From: Meira nashicola
Lineage: Eukaryota > Basidiomycota > Exobasidiomycetes > Exobasidiales > Brachybasidiaceae
Reading direction: 5' to 3'
DNA length: 64,000 bases
NCBI GenBank assembly: GCA_001600355.1
Contig: BCJU01000001.1
Location: forward strand, 2,067,178 to 2,131,177
Both the position numbers and the translations under genes were made by a program. Under the pieces are notes generated by a model that was not told where the DNA came from, did not search any database, and was given only the letters and a program-made list of their open reading frames with translations. Below, in pieces: positions 1-13,685 of this stretch. Every line of letters starts with the position of its first letter. Position 1 is the first letter of the stretch.

Positions 1-2391
1 GCTGAAGAATTACGAAATGATGAAGGACAAAAGATTGTTGCCCATCAATTAGATCCTGATGAACCTAAAGAGAAGAGAAGGAAATTCGTAGAGGTTATGG
101 AAGATAAATTATTCGATGTTAACCTTGAATCTATGGAATTATTTCCTGTCTTTTGGAAAGGTGTTTTATTGCGAGTTGTAAGGGCGCATTGGTTTTATCT
201 TACAAGTGATGGAGGTTTTGCACCTATTCCGTTCGATGAAGATTTATCAAACGATTTAGATGTTGCATATGATAAAGCAAAGCCATGGAACAGAGATCAA
301 TCAGATACAAAGACAAACGATTCAGATGATGCAGATTTGTTGGATTTACCTAGTATGCCAAGTAAAGGTAAGATTAGATTCGAAGGAGCTACTTCAGGTC
401 GCATATTTACGCAAGATTTCAGCGGGAAATTATTATCTGTTCTTGGAGGATCACTCGTCATTCGTGGTTGGACAGAAACGGCAGATCGATCGAAACAATT
501 ACGCAATACTAGCATCTTTAATTCTTCTTTTTTACCTTGGACAGGTGGTCAAAAGCCAAATGAAAGAGAGAAAAAAGATGAAGATGGTGAAGATGTTGAA
601 AATGATACTTTTGGAAGTAAAAGAGCAAAGATGCGACAGGGTGCAGCAAAAATACCCAATCGTCCTAAACAAGAATCAGGCGATGAAAAAGCTGATAAAA
701 AGCAATCAGAAGAAGATAATCAAGGCTGGTTGGGAAAATTATGGCCAAATACAGATAGTTTATCTCAACCCAGAGTCAAATTACTTCAAACTCTTGGCTG
801 GGGCAAAGATGATGCAATCGAAGAAGGACAAAGATCGGCTAGACAACAAAATACAGAAGAAGCTTTACGTAATGAAGGTCAAAAAGATACAGAAGACGCA
901 CAAGGAGAAGAAAAGGACGAAGAAGATGGTGAAGAAGTAGTGGAAGAAGAAGAAGATATACCTGAAGATAAAAAAGATGATCCACCTGAACTCGTTCTAG
1001 CTATTCATGGAATTGGACAAAAACTTACGGATGATTTTGATGCGATAGATTTCGTATACGATATCGAACGTTTACGTAATCTGACAAAAAGGCTTTCTAA
1101 TGATAAAGCAGTTCAACGTATCTCACATGGAAAACGTGCTCAATTTTTACCTATTTGTTGGAGAAAAGAACTTTCCTTTGATGATCAGGAAGCATTAGAT
1201 GGTAACGATAACGTTTACGGATTACGTGATGTAAGCAATGATGCAACTATTCCAATGGTGCGCAATATCATATCAAAAGTGATTTTAGATGTGCCTTATT
1301 ACCTTTCAAGACATAAAAAGACGATGATAGAAGCAGTTGTTCAAGAATTGAATCGTGTATATCGTTTATTCGTTCGAAGAAATCCTGATTTCGAGAAAAA
1401 GGGAGGTAGAGTTTCACTAATTTGTCATTCTTTGGGATCTGCATTAGCTGCTGATATCCTTTCAAATCAACCTACAAAAGTGGCACCGCTATCAGAGCAA
1501 TCTACGGATCAGAGTCACAGCCGTGATCTTCTTGTGTTTAATGTGAAGAATTTATTCTTTGTTGGATCGCCTAATGGATTCTTCTTTCATTTACAAGGTG
1601 CTCAATTGATCGCAAGGAAAGGAAATGCACGAACAGAAGATGTTGAAGAAGATGCAGCAAGAGATGAAGTAGGAAAGTATGGTTGTTTAGCCGCTGAATC
1701 TATTTACAATTGTTATAACGCTACCGATCCTGTCGCTTTTCAACTTTCAGCAACGATTGATCGAGATTACGCAAGAATGTTGAGACCGATTTCAATTCCT
1801 GATGCAGTTCCTGCTTTATTAGATGCTTTAGCACAACCTAGATTATCTTTAAGCAAATATTTCGCAGCAGCAAAACCGTTTGCAAAAAGTGCCGAAAATG
1901 AAGCAGGTAAACATCCAGGATCGGCAGTTTATAAAGATATGAAATCAGGAACACGATCTCCATTACCTAAAATAGATCAAAAGATGCAACAAAAATCCGG
2001 TTCCCAAGAAACTTCATCGGTAGAAGAGATTGGTAAACCTATTCTTATTGAAAGAGGATCTGAACAAAAGGTAGAACAAATCAAATTAAAAGCTAAAAGT
2101 GTAAAAGGCGATTCATTCGATTTGGAAAAACTTCAAAGAGCAGAAAGAAGATTCAGAGCATTAAATCCTCACGGTTGCATAGATTTCCTTTACGATTCAG
2201 GCGGAGTGAATCAATATCTTGATATGCTTTCTGCTCATGTTTCTTATTGGACCAGTAAATCGTTTGCAATTTTTGTCTTGATACAACTCTTTTCCGATTT
2301 TGAGACACAAAAAGATTTACCCACCATTGTACCTAAATTACAGACAGAATTGCAAGTCAAGGAGCAACACAAGGACGATCGTGAAGAGTGA
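1..2391 (+). CDS. DDHD-domain phospholipase A1, 5' partial
   Basis: The reading frame is already open at base 1, so the N-terminus lies outside the window; the first Met in view is at 97. The product matches the intracellular phosphatidic-acid-preferring phospholipase A1 family (yeast Ddl1 type). Visible parts, in order, are a WWE-like/charged N-terminal region, a very acidic Lys/Glu linker (about 840-990), a hydrolase core opening with LAIHGIGQ, the nucleophile elbow CHSLGS near 1424-1441, and a DDHD region with NATDPVA (near 1720) and CIDFLYDSGG followed by HVSYW near the C-terminus. The elbow has Cys in place of the usual Gly before HSLG. Family members act on phospholipids at mitochondria or ER-Golgi membranes. 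The family is clear; the substrate is inferred. Confidence 0.88.
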   Translation, partial: AEELRNDEGQKIVAHQLDPDEPKEKRRKFVEVMEDKLFDVNLESMELFPVFWKGVLLRVVRAHWFYLTSDGGFAPIPFDEDLSNDLDVAYDKAKPWNRDQSDTKTNDSDDADLLDLPSMPSKGKIRFEGATSGRIFTQDFSGKLLSVLGGSLVIRGWTETADRSKQLRNTSIFNSSFLPWTGGQKPNEREKKDEDGEDVENDTFGSKRAKMRQGAAKIPNRPKQESGDEKADKKQSEEDNQGWLGKLWPNTDSLSQPRVKLLQTLGWGKDDAIEEGQRSARQQNTEEALRNEGQKDTEDAQGEEKDEEDGEEVVEEEEDIPEDKKDDPPELVLAIHGIGQKLTDDFDAIDFVYDIERLRNLTKRLSNDKAVQRISHGKRAQFLPICWRKELSFDDQEALDGNDNVYGLRDVSNDATIPMVRNIISKVILDVPYYLSRHKKTMIEAVVQELNRVYRLFVRRNPDFEKKGGRVSLICHSLGSALAADILSNQPTKVAPLSEQSTDQSHSRDLLVFNVKNLFFVGSPNGFFFHLQGAQLIARKGNARTEDVEEDAARDEVGKYGCLAAESIYNCYNATDPVAFQLSATIDRDYARMLRPISIPDAVPALLDALAQPRLSLSKYFAAAKPFAKSAENEAGKHPGSAVYKDMKSGTRSPLPKIDQKMQQKSGSQETSSVEEIGKPILIERGSEQKVEQIKLKAKSVKGDSFDLEKLQRAERRFRALNPHGCIDFLYDSGGVNQYLDMLSAHVSYWTSKSFAIFVLIQLFSDFETQKDLPTIVPKLQTELQVKEQHKDDREE

Positions 2392-2957
2392 CAACATGTA
2401 CATATAACTTTTTACTAATACCAAACCATCTCATCACACATTTTCACAAAATGTTTGAAAGAAGAATAAAAAGTTTTCAAGGATGCACAGCATTGTGATC
2501 TCCCTTTGTGTACTTTTCCAATGACATTTTAAGCAACGAGGGGGAATATTGATGATTAGAGTTGATAAAAGAGGGCATGGGGCAGAAGCTTGAAAAAGGG
2601 GGATTTAGCATACGTGCAATAAAAGTGCTGCAGAATAATGTAAAGGTGGATTGGAAGAAAGACCGGATTTATAAAAGCGTACAAATGTTATCGTCTATAC
2701 GAGGATGTTTGTTTACCACGTAAGACGATAACGTAAAGAAAAGGAAGAATTAAAGACGTTTGATTTGAATGAGTCTAAACAATGACCTGTGCATGACCAG
2801 CAAAGCAATGGACGAATGTGTATGTATAAAATAGGGTGACCTTGTTTTGGAAAGATGATGACGTTATTCTTGACCATTTTCCACGGACGGAAATGGTAAA
2901 GTAGTTCCATGAGAAGAGGTAGAGAAGAAGATTGTCATAGCATAGAGATTTTTACCC
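2392..2957. other. Convergent intergenic region
   Basis: This is the 3' flank of the phospholipase and of the expansin-like gene, which converge here. I see no open frame of note, no RNA gene and no repeat. Confidence 0.5.
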
Positions 2958-3848
2958 TTATGCTGAAGATGCGGAAGATGTAGAAGATGATTCGGCTGAT
3001 TGTCCACCTGCACTTTCAACGATTTGGTTGAGTGTTTGCATAATTTCACCGAAAGCGGCGATGTTTTGGTGTTGAGCGTTGCGAACCTTTTCTTCAGCGG
3101 CCTTCTTTTCTGCTTTCTTCTTTTCGGCAGCAGCCTTCTTTTTCTTTGCTGCTGCTTCTTCCTTCTTCTTTTTCTCTGCGGCAGCCTTCTTTTCTGCGGC
3201 AGCCTTCTTTGCTGCAGCGGCTTCTTTCTCCTTCTTTTGTTCTGCTGCCTTTTCTGCTGCTTCTTTGGCATCCTTTGCATCTTGTGCCTTCTTGGCAGCT
3301 GCACGTTGGGCAGCACCATCATCACTGCTATCGCTGCTGTCACTGTTATCATTGTTTCCGCTGCTTCCACTGTTGGAATCACCATCACCTCCCTCACCTG
3401 TGACCCACCATCTGATGTTGAAGACACCTACACCGAAATCGTTGAAAAAGCTGAATAAGGGCTTGCTCATGTCCAAAGAACCATATTTGCATGTAGATCC
3501 ATCACCTGGGCAAGCATCCAAAATAGTTGCTGTAGTAGTCTTCTTTCCGTCTGTGATAGTGATCTGTTTGTTGCACATAGATGATTGTGAGTTCAAGTTA
3601 CCGTATTGAGGAGCATTCAAAGCAACATAATAGCCATTCTGGGGAAGTTTTCCACCACAAGCACCAGTTGAACTTGGTCCCCAACCGTACCAAGTTGCCA
3701 TACCGGAGAAGATGCCTCTTTTTTCCATATCGTGTTGCATTTTTGCGTGATGACGACGAGCAAGGGAAGATTGAGCATCTTGTGCTTCAGAAGCAGATGA
3801 TGCGACCAACAAAGTGGCCAATAAAACAGAGCAAACTGAGAGCTTCAT
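2958..3848 (-). CDS. Secreted expansin/RlpA-like DPBB protein with Lys/Ala-rich tail
   Basis: The product has 296 aa and one exon. Residues 1-22 form a signal peptide, followed by dibasic sites (LARR, then MEKR just before GIFSG) that look like Kex2 processing points. Residues 46-150 are a double-psi beta-barrel of the expansin/barwin/RlpA kind: ATWYGWG, TGACGG, an ILDACPG motif, LDMSKPLF and a closing IRWWV. Such fungal proteins are secreted and act on, or bind, cell-wall polysaccharides without known hydrolase activity. A Ser/Asn/Asp spacer follows, then about 80 residues of almost pure Ala/Lys/Glu predicted to be one long charged helix, and a short Ser-rich end. No GPI site is obvious. The tail is unusual for the family and could bind an acidic surface; that role is inference. 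Confidence 0.85.
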   Translation of the reverse strand: MKLSVCSVLLATLLVASSASEAQDAQSSLARRHHAKMQHDMEKRGIFSGMATWYGWGPSSTGACGGKLPQNGYYVALNAPQYGNLNSQSSMCNKQITITDGKKTTTATILDACPGDGSTCKYGSLDMSKPLFSFFNDFGVGVFNIRWWVTGEGGDGDSNSGSSGNNDNSDSSDSSDDGAAQRAAAKKAQDAKDAKEAAEKAAEQKKEKEAAAAKKAAAEKKAAAEKKKKEEAAAKKKKAAAEKKKAEKKAAEEKVRNAQHQNIAAFGEIMQTLNQIVESAGGQSAESSSTSSASSA

Positions 3849-5263
3849 TATGTGTTTGAGGACTGCCAGCGTCGAAGAAAAGAAGAAGGATTTGTTGTTT
3901 TTTGTTGTTGTAAATGATTGATTTCAAGTTGAGAATGAATGTGTATATGCGATTCGCTATCGAGTCGTTAACCGTTATCGAGGCGAAAAGAGGGAAAATA
4001 GAGGGAAAGGGAGTGAGAGATGAGAGATTGTGATGATCAAGAGAGAAAGAGGTACGTGTGATTAATTGATGGCTACCAGGACAAACCGCAATCTGGGTAA
4101 AGCGTCTTTCTTACCCACACAACCAGATACAGCGTATACGCGCGCGAATGCTCTCAACATTAATATCTGGGCCATACCTTTGTATGCACTACGCCGTTTA
4201 ACACGGCAAAAGCCCCCTAGCAACAGATTCCATGAGGAAATTTAATGCAATTAACAAAAAAGGCAGCTAGACGGACAAACGAATTAATGCAGGTATGAAT
4301 TGTTCTACGATCAAACTTCTTTGTTCTTAGCCGCGCCCAAAATTTTACTCTTCATTTCCGCCCTATACGGTTATGCGCGTTCCGATTCCAACAAGCTTGT
4401 TAACTATTCGGGCATAATACGGCAGCAAGAATGGTCACATTTTCAGAGGCTTTTTTTTGTCCTATCGAGCACTTGCATTTTTAAAGTCAATTTACTCTCC
4501 TATTTCCCAGGAAGGTCACTTGCCCGTAAGCGCAGCGCAACAAAATGCAACGCAGCCAAGTATGTAGGATACACTAGCACGCCGCCAATCGGCATCCAAG
4601 TGTTCTTTTCGTACCTTCGGAGCTCAATGCTACATGCGTTTTGAGCTAATTTCTCTCTTTCTGGCGTATAACAAAGGCGACAAATAAAAAACGCGTCGCG
4701 ATTATTCATTGAAGATTTGTTTCATGTTTGGTATGCAGGCATAAAAGCAGTATTGTCCTAATTTGATCTTAAAGCCATGCATAAGACCTTTCTTTAAACC
4801 ATCGGAGTGATTAATAAATGCAAGAAAAGACACTAGAAAGCACGAGGTAGAAATTCAATCGGACAGATATGTACAGATAGTTATGACTTCTTTTTTAATT
4901 TTAGTTACCTGGATCGAAGACGGAAACCCGTCAATCGAGATATAGGTTATGTAATCGTACCTCCCTCCCAATTTGGTAGAGATCAATGCAGGCACAACGT
5001 TGCATGGGAAATAGAGCTCACAAAATATGTTTGTATGTATGTCGTCGATCTCAAATAAAACAACAAGAATGATCATTGCTTACATAAGTGAGACAATCAC
5101 GATTAATAAAGTCTAATAATATGATAGCATTTTATTCTTCTTTCTTCGCTAGTGAAAACACATCTGGGAAAGGATGATTTGGGATTACAGGCAGAGAAAT
5201 GAAACAAGAAGATCTAGATGTATATACTTGGTGATAATAAGAGGAATAGACATCATTTATTTT
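3849..5263. other. Intergenic region upstream of the expansin-like gene
   Basis: These 1.4 kb hold the promoter of the expansin-like gene and the 3' flank of CDC48. The one longer frame (4300-4644, plus) has no recognisable domain and a composition like its surroundings, so I do not call it. No RNA gene is seen. Confidence 0.45.
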
Positions 5264-8333
<3,070 letters not shown>

Positions 8334-8903
8334 TCAAGCAATATGACTTGCCCCATGGAAGTATATCCGACTTCCTACATCCTTCACTGCCCATTCTAGT
8401 CCTTCTAATAGGTTTTCTCCCGTCATTGCACTGCATGGTTGAATGCGCCATGAATGCGTTCGAATATCGTCTAATTGAAGTGATTTACGAATCTCTACTG
8501 CATTCATCGAACCATTAATATCTTGTTTATTAGCAAATACCAAAATTGTTGCACCTGCAAGCCTTTCTTCGCCTAATAAATTCCATAATTCTGTTTTACA
8601 ATCCTCAATGCGTTCCCGATCTCCCGAATCCACTACCCAAACGATGCAATCAGTTCGTTCGAAGTAATTGCGCCAGTAAGGTCTTAAAGTCTTTTGACCA
8701 CCAACATCCCATATATTGAGAGTATATCCGTTGTGCAAGATCGTAAAGATATCGAAACCCAACGTTGGGCTCACGTCATGAACGTCTTTCCCTTGAATGC
8801 GTTTTAGGATCGTTGACTTTCCGCTATTATCTAGCCCGAGAAATAAGATTCGTAATTCTCTCTCCTTTAGCTTATTCTTTCTGATTATAGAGAGCAAAAC
8901 CAT
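8334..8903 (-). CDS. ARL2: ARL2-type small GTPase
   Basis: Arf-like GTPase with every G motif present: P-loop GLDNSGKST, switch I SPTLGF, switch [24 protein letters not shown] and CSAMTGEN. The spacing and the WRNYFE and TGENLL segments are typical of Arl2 (yeast Cin4), which works with tubulin cofactors in making alpha/beta-tubulin dimers. I start at the Met at 8903 ([18 protein letters not shown], 189 aa) because it lines up with the family N-terminus. An in-frame Met at 8966 would add 21 residues with no family counterpart. Residue 2 is Val rather than Gly, so it should not be myristoylated. The gene is divergent from the histidine gene with about 270 bp between the starts. Confidence 0.92.
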   Translation of the reverse strand: MVLLSIIRKNKLKERELRILFLGLDNSGKSTILKRIQGKDVHDVSPTLGFDIFTILHNGYTLNIWDVGGQKTLRPYWRNYFERTDCIVWVVDSGDRERIEDCKTELWNLLGEERLAGATILVFANKQDINGSMNAVEIRKSLQLDDIRTHSWRIQPCSAMTGENLLEGLEWAVKDVGSRIYFHGASHIA

Positions 8904-9170
8904 CTTGATGAATGCTATAAAGGGCTCATCACCATTGTGATGGTGTGGTGAGAGCAAATTATTCACGTGTGAAAACAGAAGTCATAATTTCCGAAAAGTG
9001 TCTGCCTGCACGCACATTTATAATTAACAGGGCGCGGCGTTAGTGTGCTTCTGATTAGTGACTCGAGAAGATAGACTAGATGACTGGAGGTGCATGCACT
9101 TTTGTATTGTCGAGAAGATTTTGAATACTTTTACAATCCAACAACCATCTGCAATACTTTCAAGACCAAC

Positions 9171-10568
9171 ATGGCTTCTGTTGCTGGCGTGTCTGCACAA
9201 GATGCAAATAAGATCAAACAAATGAAGCCGGCTCACTTTCGGTTGGAAGATATTATTCGACCAAACATCTTATCATTGAAGCCATATCGATGTGCTAGGG
9301 ATGATTATCAAGATGGAATCCTACTTGATGCAAATGAAAACAGTTTAGGTCACTCCTTGCCTGCAGGATCCTCAATTCCTCACACTACCAATGTCACAAC
9401 TGCTGCCAACGGAACAGTTCCTGGAGCCGGAGATAAGCAGGCTGCCACACCTATCACTGGATCAGGATCGGACGACCCTCTTTCCTTACACCGATATCCT
9501 GATCCATCCTTGTATGGAGTGAAACCAACGTTGGCAAAACTTCGCAATCTAGAATCAGAGAACAATGTTGTCCTGGGAGTTGGATCCGATGAAATTTTGG
9601 ATCTGATACAGCGTGTTGCAGCTGCACCTGGCAAAGATTCGATCTTGATCTGTCCGCCTACGTATGGAATGTATAGCGTTTGTGCAGCGGTCAATGATCT
9701 TAATGTGGTCAGCGTACCGCTTATTACTGAAGGAGGAGCATTTACCTTGGATACAGAAAAGGTCTGCCAGACATTGTCAAGTAACCCAAATATCAAGATT
9801 GTGTTCCTGTGCTCTCCAGGAAATCCGACCGGTACACTCTTATCACTTGATTCGATTCGAAAGGTTCTTGATTGCCCGGGATACAAGGGATTAGTGGTAG
9901 TGGATGAAGCATACATTGATTTTGCAGAAGAAGAGCAGAGGATTGGAGCGAGAAAGGCAGACGTTCCTGTCAGTGCAGTATCTTTGGTAAATGAATATGC
10001 AAATGTTATCGTAACACAAACATTGAGCAAAAGTTTCGGATTAGCGGCTATTCGATTGGGAATTGCATATTCACAACCTGGCTTGATTCAAATTATGAAT
10101 AATACTAAAGCGCCTTACAATATCTCTGTTCCTACGGCACACTTGGCATCTTTAGCACTCAGCCCGCAAGGTTTGGATCGTATGCGTACGAATGTGAGAA
10201 CGCTATTAGAGAACAGAAAAACGCTGGAAGCCGATTTGAAAACACTTACAGGAATCGGACCAATCTTGGGTGCGAATGAAGCAAACTTTCTCTTGGCAAC
10301 TATTCTAGACAAACCCGCACAAGAAGGTGGAAAGCCTGATAATGCTCGAGCAGGTATGATTTATAAGCGAATGGCAGAGGAGCGTGGTCTTGTGGTTAGG
10401 AATAGGAGTTCCGAACTTGGATGTCCTGGCTGTTTACGTATTACGATTGGTACGGAAGAGGAGAATAAGCGATGTGTTGAATTGATTCGCCAATTATTGG
10501 AAAAGGGAGATTGGAGTGATGGGGATGCAAAAGCAGGTGCGAATGGAAACGCAAAGGATCGCGAATAA
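9171..10568 (+). CDS. HIS5: Histidinol-phosphate aminotransferase
   Basis: PLP-dependent class I/II aminotransferase of 465 aa, intronless. It converts imidazole-acetol phosphate and glutamate to histidinol phosphate in histidine biosynthesis. Visible are LLDANENS (substrate side), HRYPDPS, the PPTYGMY segment, CSPGNPTG, VVDEAYIDFA, the Schiff-base lysine in TLSKSFGLAAIRLG, and the C-terminal LRITIGT. The start at 9171 (MASVAG, in an ACCAACATGG context) is preferred; the frame stays open upstream to 9090, but those residues have no family match. A low-complexity Thr/Ala/Gly insert of about 35 residues sits between DANENS and HRYPDP and lengthens the enzyme. It may be a loop near the active site. 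Confidence 0.95.
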   Translation: MASVAGVSAQDANKIKQMKPAHFRLEDIIRPNILSLKPYRCARDDYQDGILLDANENSLGHSLPAGSSIPHTTNVTTAANGTVPGAGDKQAATPITGSGSDDPLSLHRYPDPSLYGVKPTLAKLRNLESENNVVLGVGSDEILDLIQRVAAAPGKDSILICPPTYGMYSVCAAVNDLNVVSVPLITEGGAFTLDTEKVCQTLSSNPNIKIVFLCSPGNPTGTLLSLDSIRKVLDCPGYKGLVVVDEAYIDFAEEEQRIGARKADVPVSAVSLVNEYANVIVTQTLSKSFGLAAIRLGIAYSQPGLIQIMNNTKAPYNISVPTAHLASLALSPQGLDRMRTNVRTLLENRKTLEADLKTLTGIGPILGANEANFLLATILDKPAQEGGKPDNARAGMIYKRMAEERGLVVRNRSSELGCPGCLRITIGTEEENKRCVELIRQLLEKGDWSDGDAKAGANGNAKDRE

Positions 10569-10636
10569 AATAAAGTTGTATAGAGACTCTTGGCTTATGT
10601 TGTAATGACATCGAATTCATTTATAAAGAAATATAA

Positions 10637-11214
10637 TCATAGAGAAGCTGAGGTGGGACAGAACAAATACACATCAGATGATACATCTTGGCTTACTTGA
10701 TTGGTTTTGTAAAGATCGATTGCGCTGATTGGAATTGGGCTAAACAAAGCACGAGCATTACCATTTGCAGTAAAGTTGCTGTTGTCCTTGTTGTAAGTGA
10801 TTAGGATATAATCATCCACGTTGGATTTGCATTCGGCAAGGAAAACGTCTGCGATATCGTTTCCATAATCTTGGCGTTGGCATGTACCTGAAAATGAATA
10901 TTAAAAGTCAGTCAGAAAAGAATGAGCAAACCAAAAATAAAAAGTGGAAATGAAATGTTCATACCTGTATATCGAGAAATATTATCATTTTCTCCTTTGA
11001 ATGATTTTGTGCAATCTGCATGTGTTTTATCTAAAACGGAAAGCGCCATGATTCTTTCATCGAAAAGAGGAATTAAACAATTTGATGAACCTGTACAGGT
11101 AATATTTGTTTGACCAACGGAAACTCCGTTTAAATTTATTCGAGTAAGATACCATGTTCATAACTTTGATGCAACTCCATTTGCAGAGAATGGTTTGATC
11201 GGAATGTATGTCAT
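10637..11214 (-). pseudogene. Decayed small secreted six-Cys protein gene (set B-like), spliced
   Basis: On the minus strand two exons (11157-10966 and 10887-10637) join across a 78-nt intron with GTATGA...CAG ends, restoring one reading frame. The product contains NITCTGSSNC, HADC, RYTGTC, FLAEC, the NFTANGNARALF segment and a final VYLFCP. That is the same order of cysteines and C-terminal strand as the genes at 16.5 and 18.8 kb. Upstream the frame is cut by a TGA at 11158-11160, just before TWYLTRINLNGV. The Met at 11214 beyond it leads into residues that resemble another C-terminal segment (PFSANG), not a signal peptide. I therefore read it as a broken or rearranged copy. A missed upstream exon is the alternative. 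Confidence 0.6.
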
Positions 11215-11563
11215 TGTTTCAAAAGTTTGATGAGATGATGGAAATAAAGAACAAATTCATAAACTTTTTTGTAATCGTTTATTAATCATGTGCGGAACGG
11301 ATTGCTAGAAAGAGTGATGTCATAGGTCTGTACAGATGTTTGAACTTAATTCCGCTTCATGTACGTACTCCTTTGTGTGAAATTGAAAAGACGCGCAATT
11401 CCGAAGAAAAGCTTAGATTGTTTATATTTATAAACACGGAGCCATACATGATGATGTACTTCAAAATAAAATTCCGCTATATTCAAATTTCAAGAAGGGG
11501 GTATATATAGTACTACCTGCATTTATCCTACTCCTTATCCCATACATCCAAGTCTCCTTTACA
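11215..11563. other. Region upstream of the first set A gene
   Basis: It carries a TATATATA box near 11502 and no other gene. Confidence 0.45.
11502..11509 (+). promoter_or_regulatory. TATA box of the 11564 gene
   Basis: TATATATA lies about 55 bp before the ATG at 11564. The other secreted-protein genes of the cluster have a TATA-like element at a similar distance. Confidence 0.55.
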
Positions 11564-12130
11564 ATGTTTAAAATCGTTTTTGGCTTTCTCTCGATCTTAG
11601 CTATCAACTTATTGGTAGCAGCAAATGATCAACGTACAAAAGGTTATCGTGTTGTTCAATCTGGAGCAATTACTCATTGTCAAGTGGATACAGGTCAACA
11701 ATGTTTCAAAGTAGAATCTTCATTGGATAAATTTAGTATTTTAACTGATGAACCATTAGATATTGCATGTGAACCAAGTGGTCTTTGTGTTTTACCTTTT
11801 GATTTTCAACAACGAGGTAAAACTTCTTTCTTTATCGGTCAATGCTTAAATCTACAAGGTGAAATCTCAGGTTCTGCAATCAATGTCACTTTAGGCCTTC
11901 GAAGCATTTCAGCCCATAGTTCAGCTTATGCATCCTTCATTCTCAAAGGCAACGTAAAGGCAAAATGGGAAAATGATAATGTTTATACTACTAGCGTAAG
12001 TGATGATGGTGATAGAAGGAAGTGACTCTCTATTTGTTTACTGATATCTTTCTGTTTATCTTCTTTTCAGAGTATCATGCCAGTATACTCTTCCGATAAA
12101 GCAGAAACCCTCTACATCGACTGCTTGTGA
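11564..12130 (+). CDS. Small secreted cysteine-rich protein, set A
   Basis: Exons 11564-11995 and 12071-12130; the intron is GTAAGT...TTTTCAG, phase 0. The product has 163 aa and an N-terminal signal peptide (about 20 residues). Six Cys follow in the set A order: THC, QQC, IAC, GLC (followed by VLPFDF), GQCLNLQG, and a last Cys in the exon 2 strand ETLYIDC. Without the intron the frame would run into a Gly/Asp/Arg-rich intron end and lose the sixth Cys, which supports splicing. The function is not recognisable. The size, secretion and tandem arrangement suggest an effector-like or cell-surface role, which is inference. Confidence 0.8.
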
Positions 12131-12720
12131 TGCGGTCTTGATGGTAATTGTGACTGGTTCTTATAAAGCCTAAATCTCTCAATATATTGTGTCCCTAAAT
12201 CGTTTGTTTGTTCAGGAAAGATCATTAAAGAAAGGGGCAGTGAATCTGTTTCTTGGTGTTTATATCGGCATTGGTGTTCCGTTTCATATAGTAAAATATA
12301 ATGATGTCATAGTGTTGGTCAGTGAGGTTCCGGAGTACAGTTGTATGGCTGTTGATTGATTTCGGAACCTTGTTATTCAGCAATAAAAGATGCTGTTGAC
12401 TCTCTCTACACTTCACCATAACTTGCTATGTTTTCCTTAATTTGACTTGCCCTAAAATATATTAAAACTCAATATTTTCTCCTCACCCCTGATGTTGTTA
12501 TTAAAGTGTTAAAGCACTCTCGGTAGAGATATTCCATAATGAGATATCCCGTGTCAGATGGCACCGCTTTTTTGTTTATTGATTTCAGTATTGGCATTCC
12601 GCATTATGTTTTCAAAGGGGATAAAGAATGTTAAAATGTGTTTATACTTATATGAAAAAGGTATATAAACACGCTTTTATGTAGTTTAATTTTTCTTTCT
12701 TACAAACACCAAACACAACA
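12131..12720. other. Intergenic region between set A genes
   Basis: It holds the promoter of the next gene. Two short similar stretches (near 12258 and 12580) suggest an old internal duplication. No gene is called. Confidence 0.4.
12662..12669 (+). promoter_or_regulatory. TATA box of the 12721 gene
   Basis: TATATAAA lies about 52 bp before the ATG. Confidence 0.55.
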
Positions 12721-13373
12721 ATGTCTTTATTATTTGTTCTTTTCTCTTTAGCTCTCTTCCAAATCGGAAAGACAAGCCCACAAGGTATCGGATTAACACC
12801 ATTAAATGGTCATCGTGGTGAAGGTTATACGATTGTAGATAATGGTTCAATCACAAATTGTGGAGTTGATACAAAACAACAATGTTTTCAAATTGATCCA
12901 TTGGAAAATACAAGTATTACAACTGTACCAAAAAATCCAATAGAAAGTTCAGGTACTTTTTCAGGTGATTCAAATTTCCAACAAGTAAATGTAACTTGTT
13001 CACCAAACGGTCAATGTGTAACACCATTCGATTTTGATCAATCAGGTAAATATGCTGAATTTTTAGTAAATTGTTTAGATTATGCTGGACAAGATCAAGG
13101 TTCAAATGTTCATGTTATTTTAGGTCAAGGTAGTGTTGCTTCTCAAACTTCTTCAGCTTATTCTTACTTTTTCGCTTATGGTCAAGAAGTAAAGGCAAAA
13201 TGGGAAAGTGATTCAGATTATACTAGTAATGTGAGTTTAAAGAAATCTTAAAAGAATAAGTTGTACTTTGTTATTGACATGTTTATTGATCTTGGCTTCT
13301 ACAGAATGGCACGCCGAAACCATCTTCGAAGAAAGCGGAGAACCTTTACATTCAATGCTCAAAGCAGATCTAG
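12721..13373 (+). CDS. Small secreted cysteine-rich protein, set A
   Basis: Exons 12721-13230 and 13305-13373; the intron is GTGAGT...TACAG, phase 0. The product has 192 aa. After a signal peptide ending near residue 18 come TNC, QQCFQID, VTCSPNGQC followed by VTPFDF, VNCLDYAG, and the exon 2 strand ENLYIQC. Compared with its neighbours it has a longer Asn/Ser/Thr loop between the second and third Cys. It lies head to tail with four relatives, so the set grew by tandem duplication. The function is unknown. Confidence 0.8.
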
Positions 13374-13685
13374 TTGTAGTTCCACAGATTGTGTTTAGAT
13401 TCGATTCCAACTTTCCATATAATGACATGAAATTTACCCTATTTGTTATCCGTCCGCTTTCGGTATTTCTTAAGCTTTTTAAAATCCGCCCGCTTTCGGT
13501 TATTCCGTATACGATAAATTAGGGTAAAAAAGGAATTCCGTTATTACGTTTAGGATTGCCGTCCTTAATTTGGGAAGCGTGAATGGATTTCAACAGAAAG
13601 GAGACTATAAATTGGTTTAATTTTAATGACACTTTTGAACCTTTTTACCACCATACCCATTCCTCTTATACAATCTCACTCAATC
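13374..13685. other. Promoter region with a short tandem repeat
   Basis: Two near-identical blocks containing CCGCTTTCGGT lie at about 13449-13470 and 13487-13508, roughly 200 bp before the next gene. A TATAAATT lies near 13606. Confidence 0.5.

Noticed and set aside
3000..3609. Long plus-strand frames rich in Phe/Ser/Ala or Leu/Cys opposite the expansin-like gene
   Set aside because: They are the complement of the Lys/Ala codon repeat; no start context, domain or independent support.
4300..4644. 114-codon frame in the CDC48/expansin spacer
   Set aside because: No domain, no splice pattern, and an equally long antisense frame; chance opening.
8904..8966. Longer N-terminus for ARL2
   Set aside because: The extra 21 residues have no counterpart in the family, and the downstream Met matches the usual start.
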